From Eustoma russellianum (Eukaryota > Streptophyta > Magnoliopsida > Gentianales > Gentianaceae), in NCBI GenBank assembly GCA_036186865.1, contig AP025074.1:6438877-6502876 (forward strand): 64,000 nucleotides of DNA. The letters run 5' to 3'. Shown piece by piece: positions 56,343 through 64,000 of this stretch (positions within the stretch are counted from its first letter, which is position 1; every line of letters begins with the position of its first letter). The notes beneath the pieces were generated by a model, which was given only the letters and a program-made list of their open reading frames with translations, made no database searches and was not told the origin of the DNA. A program made the translations under genes and the position numbers.

Positions 56343-58713
56343 TGTTGGACCTGTATAGCACCACTAGAGGGGGGGTGAATAGTGGGTTAGCGGAAATTAC
56401 ACTACAATTACCTTCAAAAACTTGTTTGAAGACCCCTTTGCCTCTTTAGCCTCAGGTTCTGGAATTTCCAGAAACAGTTCAATGTTTTGAGTGCTTTGGT
56501 TGAACCACTTATACACCTGTGCAAGCTCTCAAACTTGGCAGAGATCAAGTTTAGAATGTTTATAGTATGTCATAAAAATTTCAGTCAATTCCAAGCAAGT
56601 TTGCACGTTCAAATAAGCAAGAAAAGTAAGGTGTGCAATTCTGGCAGTTTCAGGCAGAATATTAGCTTAACTTCAAACGATGATATCTCAAAATCTACCC
56701 GTGCTATTTTGATGAATCTTATGTCAAATTAAACCTTATGATGTCTAGTTTAATTTGATATAAGGCTCACTTCAAGATTCGCAGGATAACCTATTCAAAT
56801 TGAACAAGTTTTGCACACTGGTCAGAATTGTTCACAGAATGTAGCAACAATTTTGTGAAGACGATTTGAATATGCTAAACTCCTTAGAATTTAGTGATTC
56901 TTGCGGCTAATGAAAGCTAACACATTGAAGTATAATATATCCAAAATTCATGCAATTCTAAGACTGTTTGCTTGTTCAATTATGCGTGCCAAGTTAGTGT
57001 AATTCTCAGGCAGAAAACAGTAAGTGCAGGAAATAAGTAAAGAACACAAGGAATTATCCTGGTTCGGTCAATGTGACCTACTCCAGTCCCAAGAGACACC
57101 TTCTCTTGGATTTCACTAAACACCAAACACCAAAGTCACCTTACAAAGCCAAAGGAAGAAGCTTTTCACCAACTTCTTCAAGAGACTTCACCAAAACAAA
57201 CAGCAACTAGTTTGTTTCACCTTTGCACCTTTGCACCTTTTGCTCACCTCTAAGGAGTAAGCTTTATACACCAGCTTCTCCCTTACAATATGTCGTTTAA
57301 AAGGTGTTGAAATGACAAGAAATGAAGAACTATACAATCATAAAGCTTGCTGCAAATGTGTTCTTCAATATAGAAGAGTAGAAGAGAAGAATGGAGACAA
57401 AGAGCTGAATGTCTTGCTTGCTTTTCTTTTGTTTTTCGTTGGTGCCCTTTTACTCTTCACCTTTGGAGCTATTTATAGCCAAGAGGACAGCCTAAAGGCT
57501 CCTCAAAGTAGACGTTGGAATGGCCTAGAAGATAGGCATTGGAGAGTAGTTCAAAGATAGATAGAAATCAGCCAAGCTTTTGAGTTTGAATTAGTCTTCA
57601 ACTTTTGAACACATAGCCGTTGCATAGCTTTCTTGGTTGAGAGATTTTTGCTCCAAATTTGAACCAAAATAGCCGTTTGTAACCAGCTCCAAAATATACA
57701 AGAATAGTCATTTGAAATCAGCACCAAAATAGGATTTATTTCAACTTGCCTTGACTTGTTCAAAATCTGAAAATTTGAACATGATTTGTGTGCCAATATC
57801 CGTTTGCACACATATAATATATAGCCATTTATGTCTTCAACATGTAGCATAGAATACCATATGAAGAATGCCAAGAATTCCAAGAAAACCATATAGGTGA
57901 TAACCATAATATAAGAATTCCAATTGATATACCATGCTGCCCGTTTCCATAAATATAGGGCATGTACTATATGTGACATAAACACATATAAACATCATAT
58001 AACCAATATATAACACGTTAGAAGATCCATTGGCAAGTGAAGAAACCAGAATACCCCTTAGCACAAAAATAGGAATTTTGTCCTAGGATGAACCTAGACA
58101 TGGTGCTGCTCCAGATTCATTTTTGCCATGATGTGACATGACTTATAAATGTGTCATATGATCATATAAATCCGTTGGAAGAAGACCAAATAAGAATGAG
58201 AAGTCCAAATGGTGAAATTACCAAGATAACCCTTATAAAGGTCAATAAGCTTCACCACCGTGTCAACTCAGTTTTTATCCGTGTCAAGCATGCTTCTCCT
58301 CAGCCAATTAGATTCTAAATTGAATAAGGATCATGTGGGCTTTTGAATGACTCAATTTGGAGTTCATTTGCTCAAGATATGAACCAAAACCTGCAATAGA
58401 ATACTAAACCGAGCAATTTGCCTTATATTGTAAGTCATGTGACTTCAAGGCTTGGTTAGATCATATAATTAACATGTATTGGCATATATATCATCTAAGA
58501 TCAGTTTGAACATATCTTGATTTAGACATGTGATTGAATTGGCCAAGTTCAATCTCATGATCTTAATCAAACTTGTTCAATCTTGATTCATTCAATCAAT
58601 TTCACATTTAGCTCATAAATTCAATCTCATGCACACATATACTTTAAACGTTACACACACATACATGCTCACATATGCATTTTGCAATCATTCAAACATG
58701 ATATATCACAACA
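56343..58713 (-). repeat. Copia D 3' LTR
   Basis: 2371 bp, TGTTGGACC to ACAACA. TATA box (minus) near 57470-57479. It has a different internal deletion from Copia B. Confidence 0.93.
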
Positions 58714-58905
58714 ATCTCCCCCTTTTGATGATTTGCAAAATTACCCCACATATGTGTATATTAAGCATCTAAATCAAGTATAAGCTTCTCTTTAAATCAA
58801 GTTAAGCTGCTCCCCCTTAATGTGTTATCTCCCCCTTAACATGATATACATATATGTTATCTCCCCCTTAACATGATATACATATATCTCTCCCCCTTAA
58901 TTTTG
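58714..58905 (-). promoter_or_regulatory. Copia D polypurine tract and PPT-like array
   Basis: AAAAGGGGGAGAT next to the LTR, then four more AAGGGGGAG tracts near 58811, 58830, 58861 and 58890. Two of these are in a short direct repeat containing CTTAACATGATATACATATAT. Confidence 0.72.
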
Positions 58906-58964
58906 TAAATTATGCAAAAGACTGAACCGAGTTAGCAATACCCAGAATGATCTAGACAGTATTG

Positions 58965-60356
58965 TCAGTTGTAAGCAATTAAGCCAAGTCTTGCACGTAA
59001 ATTCTCAAAGATAGCTTGATTAAGGGGTTTAGTGAATATGTCAGCTACTTGTTGATCAGTTCTAACATGTTCAATGTGTATATGTCCAAGATTAACATGA
59101 TCACGGAGAAAATGATAAAGTACTTCTATATGCTTTGCCTTAGAGTGTAGGACAGGGTTTTTAGACAAATTTATAGCACTTGTACTATCACAATAGATGG
59201 GGATATTATTTACTTGTATTTCAAAGTCTGAAAGTTGTTGTTTAATCCATAATAGTTGAGTACAACATAGACTTAAAGCCATATATTCTGCTTCAGTAGT
59301 AGAAAGTGCAACACTAGATTGTTTCTTTGAAAACCAAGATATTAGTGAGTTTCCTAGGAATTGACATGTTCCACTAGTGCTCTTTCTATCTACTCTACAT
59401 CCACCATAATCTGCATCTGAATATGCATGTAGACTTAGACTAGATTGTCTATCATACCATAAGCCTAATGTTGGTGTATGTTGAAGATATCTAAATATTC
59501 TTTTTATAGCTTTAAAGTGTGACAACTTAGGCATACTTTGAAATCTTGCACACATACATACTGCAAACATAATATCAGGTCTACTAGCAGTTAGATATAG
59601 CAATGAACCAATCATAGACCTATATAGTTTTTCATCAAATGCAACACCATTTTCATCTTTGTCTAATTTTGTTGAAGTACACATTGGTGTTGGAGATGGT
59701 TTCAAGTTTTCAAAGTTGAATTTCTTTATCATATCTCTTATGTATTTGGCTTGATTGATATGTATACCACTTGATGTTTGTTTTATTTGCAAGCCTAAGA
59801 AATAGTTTAATTCACCAACCATAGACATTTCAAACTCAGACTTCATACAATCTTCAAAGTCTTTTACTAAGTTAGGATTAGTTGAACCAAAGATTATGTC
59901 ATCTACATATATTTGTATTACAAGCAAATCTTTGTCTTTCTTTTTCAAGAATAAGGTACTATCTATGGTTCCTCTTTGAAAGTTGTTACTTAGTAAAAAG
60001 TTGGCAAATCTTTCATACCATGAACGGGGGGCTTGTTTCAAACCATATAAGGCTTTCTTAAGTTTATATACATGATTAGGGTTCTTTGGATCTTCAAAGC
60101 CTGGTGGTTGTTTAACAAAAACTTCTTCTTGGATATAGCCATTTAAGAATGCACTCTTAACATCCATTTGGAATAGTTTGATGTTATTATAACATGCAAA
60201 AGCTAATAAGAGGCGTATGGATTCTAATCTTGCTACGGGGGCAAATGTTTCATCGTAATCAATACCCTCTTCTTGATTATATCCTTGAGCTACAAGTCTT
60301 GCCTTATTTCTTACTACAACCCCTTGTTCATTCATTTTGTTCCTAAACACCCATTT
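58965..60356 (-). pseudogene. Copia D pol, RT and RNase H part
   Basis: About 463 codons of pol from the RT start (VFRNKMNEQGVVV) to the C-terminus, ending LGLIAYN. RT YVDDIIFG, RNase H SDADYGG and STTEAEY are intact. It is cut at 60357 by the solo LTR; the N-terminal side continues at 63175. It agrees closely with Copia B and C, with no stop or frameshift apart from the insertion. Confidence 0.93.
60352..60356. repeat. Target-site duplication of the solo LTR, left copy (cattt)
   Basis: Repeated at 63175-63179; Copia B has the site once (cccatttagttcc). Confidence 0.95.
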
Positions 60357-63174
60357 TGTTGTGATATATTATGTTTGAGTGATTGCAAAATGTATATGTG
60401 AGCATATGTGTAATTGTTGTGCAAAATGTATATGTGTGCATATGTGTAATTGTTATGATGATTGCAAATAGATATATCATGTTTGAATGATTGGAAGATG
60501 CATATGTGAGCATGTATGTGTAACGTTTAAATGTGAAATTGTTTTGGCAAGGCATGAACTTATGAGCTAAATGTGAAATTGCTTGAATGAATCAAGATTG
60601 AACAAGTTTGATTAAGATCATGAGATTGAACTTGGCCAATTCAATCACATATCTTAATCAAGACATGTTCAAACTGATCTTAGATTATATATGCCAATAC
60701 ATGTTGTTCAAACTGATCTTAGAAGATATATATGCCAATACATGTTGACAATATGATCTAACCAAGCCTTGAAGTCATATGACTTACAATATAAGGCAAA
60801 TTGTTCGGTTTAGTATCCTATTGCAGGTTTTGGTTCATATCTTGGGCAAATGAACTCCAAATTGAGTCATTCAAAAGCCCACATGATCCTTATTCAATTT
60901 AGAATCTAATTGGCTGAGGAAAGGCATGTTTGGCACGGGTTAAAACTGAATTGACCCGGTGGGAAGCTTAGTGACCTATATAAGGGCTATTTTGGTAATT
61001 TCACCATTTGGACTTCTCATTCTTATTTGGTCTTCTTCCAACGGATTTATATGATCATATGACACATTTATAAGTCATGTCACATCATGGCAAAAATGAA
61101 TCTGGAGCAGCACCATGTCTAGGTTCATCCTAGGACAAAGTTCCTATTTTTGTGCTGAGGGGTATTCTGGTCTTTTCACTTGCCAATGGATCTTCCAACA
61201 TGTTATATATTGTTTATATGATGTTTATATGTGTTTATATCACATATGGTACGTGCCCTATTTTTATGGAAACGGGCAGCATGGTCTATCAATTGGAAAT
61301 TCTTATATCATGGTTATCACATCTATGGTTTTCTTGGAATTCTTGGTATTCTTCATATGGTTTTCTATGCTACATGTTGAAGACATAAATGACTATATAT
61401 TATATGTGTTCACACGCATATTGGTACAAATCATGTTCAAGCTTTCAGCTTTTGAACAAGTCAAGGCAAGTTGAATTACATCTTATTTTGTTGCTGATTT
61501 CAAGTGGCTATTCTTGTATATGTTTACAACGGCTATCTTGGTTCAAAATGGAGAAACATTTCGTATGATATATGGTAAAAATTCAGATTATGATGAGTGA
61601 CAAAAAGCAAGTCCTACAATGTAGCAAAGTTGAAGCAAAAATATCTCAATCAAGGAGCCATATGCAACGGCTATATGTTCAAAAATTGGAGACCAAGTCA
61701 AGCTGAATTCTCTCTATCTTTTAGCTACATTCCAACGTCATTTATCATTCAAAATGAGGAGAAAAAAATCTGTTCAAAACATATGCAAATTCAGCTATAC
61801 ACATGGCAAGTTATTTACACATGGATATTGCTTATTGGAGCTAGTTTTTAAACGGTCAAATGGAGTCTTTTTCCATCTCATTCCAACGGCTTTAAGAGGA
61901 TAAATATTCAGGTGGAAGACCATTTCAAAGTAGCAAAAATTCAGATTTGTTTTGAAAGTCATTTGACTAGCTAGAAAGGTGCTGAATTTTCTCCATCTCA
62001 CAACCATTCCAACGTCTCTTAAGAGGAGCCTTTAGGCTGTCCTCTTGGCTATAAATAGCTCCAAGGATGAAGAAGAAATGAAACCAACGAAAGCAACAAA
62101 GAAAGCAAGCAAGACAATTAGCTCTTTGTCTCCATTCTTTTCTTCTTTTCTTCTCTTCTTGAAGAACACGTTTGTGAAAGCTTTATGATTGTATAGTTCT
62201 TCATTTCTTGTCATTTCAACACCTTTCAAACTACATATTGTAAGGGAGAAGCTGGTGTATAAAGCTTACTCCTTAGAGGTGATCAAAAGGTGCAAAGGTG
62301 CAAAGGTGAAACTAGTTGCTGTTTTGGTGAAGTCTCTTGAAGAAGTTGGTGAAAAGCTTCTTCCTTTGACTTTGTAAGGTGACTTTGGTGTTTGGTGTTT
62401 AGTGAAATCCAAGAGAAGGTGTCTCTTGGGACTGGAGTAGGTCACATTGACCGAACCAGGATAATTCCTTGTGTTCTTTACTTATTTCCTGCACTTACTG
62501 TTTTCTGCCTGAGAATTACACTAACTTGGCACGCATAATTGAACAAGCAAACAGTCTTAGAATTGCATGAATTTTGGATATATTATACTTCAATGTGTTA
62601 GCTTTCATTAGCCGCAAGAATCACTAAATTCTAAGGTGTTTAGCATATTCAAATCATCTTCACAAAATTGTTGCTACATTCTGTGAACAGTTCTGACCAG
62701 TGTGCAAACTTGTGCAATTTGAATAGGCTATCCTTCGAATCTTGGAGTGAGCCTTATATCAAATTAAACTAGACATCTTGAGGTTTAATTTGACATAAGA
62801 TTCATCAAAATAGCACGGGTAGATTTTGAGATATTGTTGTTTGAAGTTAAGCTAACATTCTGCCTGAAACTGCCAGAATTGCACACTTTACTTCTCTTGC
62901 TTATTTGAACGTGCTAACTTGCTTGGAATTGACTGAATTTTTTATGACATATTATAAACATTCTAAACTTGATCTCTGCCAAGTTTGAGAGCTTGCACAG
63001 GTTTATAAGTGGTTCAACCAAAACGTTCAAAGTAGTGAACTGTTTCTGGAATTTTCAGAACCTGAGGTTAAAGAGGCAAAGGGGTCTTCAAACAAGTTTT
63101 TGAAGGTAATTATAGTGTAATTTCCGCTAATCCACTATTCACCCCCCCTCTAGTGGTGCTATACAGGTCCAACA
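60357..63174 (+). mobile_element. Solo Copia LTR, plus orientation
   Basis: A single 2818-bp LTR (TGTTGTGAT...GGTCCAACA) of the same Copia family, in the opposite orientation to its host Copia D. Perfect 5-bp TSDs show that it arose from a full element whose two LTRs recombined. TATA box CTATAAATAG at 62049-62058. AACGGCTA motifs lie upstream near 61528 and 61665, with related AACGG sites near 61038 and 61883. The promoter looks intact and points rightward into Copia D pol on the antisense strand. Confidence 0.95.
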
Positions 63175-64000
63175 CATTTAGTTCCAATGATTGATTTATC
63201 CTCGGGTTTAGGTACTAAATCCCACACATTGTTTCTTTCAAATTGGTTTAACTCTTCATGCATTGCATCTATCCAATATGCATCGTTTAAGGCATCATTC
63301 ACATTCTTGGGTTCAATTTGGGATATAAGTGCATGCCATTGATCATATTCATTAGGATCTATTTGCCTACGTGTTCTAACCCCTTGATTTACATCTCCTA
63401 TGATAAGTTCTTGAGGATGCTTTTGTTTATCTCTTATTTGCCACCAATTACTTGGTTGTGCATCTTCAATAGGTTCATGATGTTCAATAGGCTGGTTAGG
63501 CACATTTTCTTCATTACGTTCTTGTGTAGGGGGAGTTTGAACTTCATGCATTTCAAGAGTTTGATTTGGTGTTTCAATTTGTTCATTTGTAGGTGGTAGG
63601 ATAAGTTCATCTTCATCATGAAGTATTTGATCATTTGGTACATAGATTTCATGTTGATTACTTGTTTGGAGATATGCATTTTCATTGAACTTCACATGTA
63701 TAGATTCAACTATCTTTCTTGTTTGTGCATTATAACATCTATATGCTTTAGAGTTCATTGAATATCCCACAAATATATGTTCATCAGACTTAGGATCAAA
63801 CTTATCTAAGTTATCTTTTGTGTTCAATACAAAGCATTTACAACCAAAGACTTTTAAATAGTTTACTTTTGGGAGTCGTCCATTTAAGATTTCAAATGGT
63901 GTTTTGTTCAATTTCTTTCTTATTGATAGTCTGTTGATCATATAACTTGAAGTGTTTAATGCTTCAGCCCATAAGAATTTAGGTACTTTGTTTTCTACCA
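63175..64000 (-). pseudogene. Copia D pol, integrase end to RT start
   Basis: Continuation of Copia D pol on the right of the solo LTR, open to the window edge: NKVPKFLWAEA of the integrase C-terminal part, INRLSIRKKLNKTPFEILN, the linker with acidic and Gln/Asn-rich sequence, then IGTK at the RT start. The upstream integrase core is past 64000. The first five bases are the solo-LTR TSD. Confidence 0.92.

Larger units (their letters stand above)
56343..64000 (-). mobile_element. Copia D (3' part), interrupted by a solo LTR
   Basis: Same family as Copia A-C, inserted in G3 pol. Visible: 3' LTR 56343-58713, polypurine region, pol in two pieces (58965-60356 and 63175-64000). gag and the 5' LTR are beyond the right edge. 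Confidence 0.92.

Overview
The window is plant repeat DNA. It is AT-rich and made almost entirely of LTR retrotransposons inserted into one another, with two decayed LINEs. I found no single-copy host gene, rRNA, tRNA gene or CRISPR array. The elements are Ty1/Copia (probably SIRE/Maximus-like) and Ty3/Gypsy chromoviruses resembling the CRM (centromeric) clade. They use an initiator-tRNA-Met type primer-binding site (TGGTATCAGAGC), and both groups make 5-bp target duplications. This suggests a flowering plant, most likely a eudicot, and possibly pericentromeric or centromeric heterochromatin. The species cannot be named from the sequence.

Layout, left to right: 1-1293 is the left part of Copia A (minus). 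1294-20728 is a complete CRM-like Gypsy (G1, minus; 1447-bp LTRs; TSD atcac), split by complete Copia B (5115-15728, minus; 2395-bp LTRs that look identical; TSD catcc). 20729-26097 is the rest of Copia A (pol start, gag, 5' LTR). 26098-29948 is the 3' part of a non-autonomous Gypsy-derived element, N1 (plus). 29949-32316 is the 3' part of a second copy, N2 (plus), into which N1 inserted. 32317-33789 plus 45041-48360 is a third related element, N3 (minus), into which N2 inserted. N3 is also split by Copia C (33790-45035, minus; TSD tctcc). 48361-49520 is a LINE remnant (plus) interrupted by N3. 49521-49552 is (AT)16. 49553-about 52000 is a second LINE remnant (minus). About 52000-54237 is unassigned. 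54238-56342 is the 3' end of another CRM-like Gypsy (G3, minus), interrupted by Copia D (56343 to beyond 64000, minus). Copia D is itself interrupted by a solo Copia LTR in the opposite orientation (60357-63174; TSD cattt).

TSDs and reading-frame continuity give the insertion order on the left side: LINE, then N3, N2, N1, Copia A, G1 and Copia B, each inside the one before. Copia B is the youngest layer and keeps intact gag and pol frames. Copia C is equally young by its LTRs, yet its pol has an in-frame deletion of the whole integrase catalytic core. That points to mobilisation by proteins from an intact relative such as Copia B.

The least ordinary content: a candidate 92-nt intron between gag and pol that would switch a Gag product to a Gag-Pol product; the N1/N2/N3 family, whose single ORF joins a capsid-like Gag fragment to an acidic region and a C-terminal hydrophobic segment and stays open in three diverged copies; pol C-termini, polypurine tracts and LTR starts that share the same bases in the Gypsy elements; and LTR promoters with arrays of CCAAT boxes (N family) or AACGGCTA motifs resembling mitosis-specific activator sites (Copia family).
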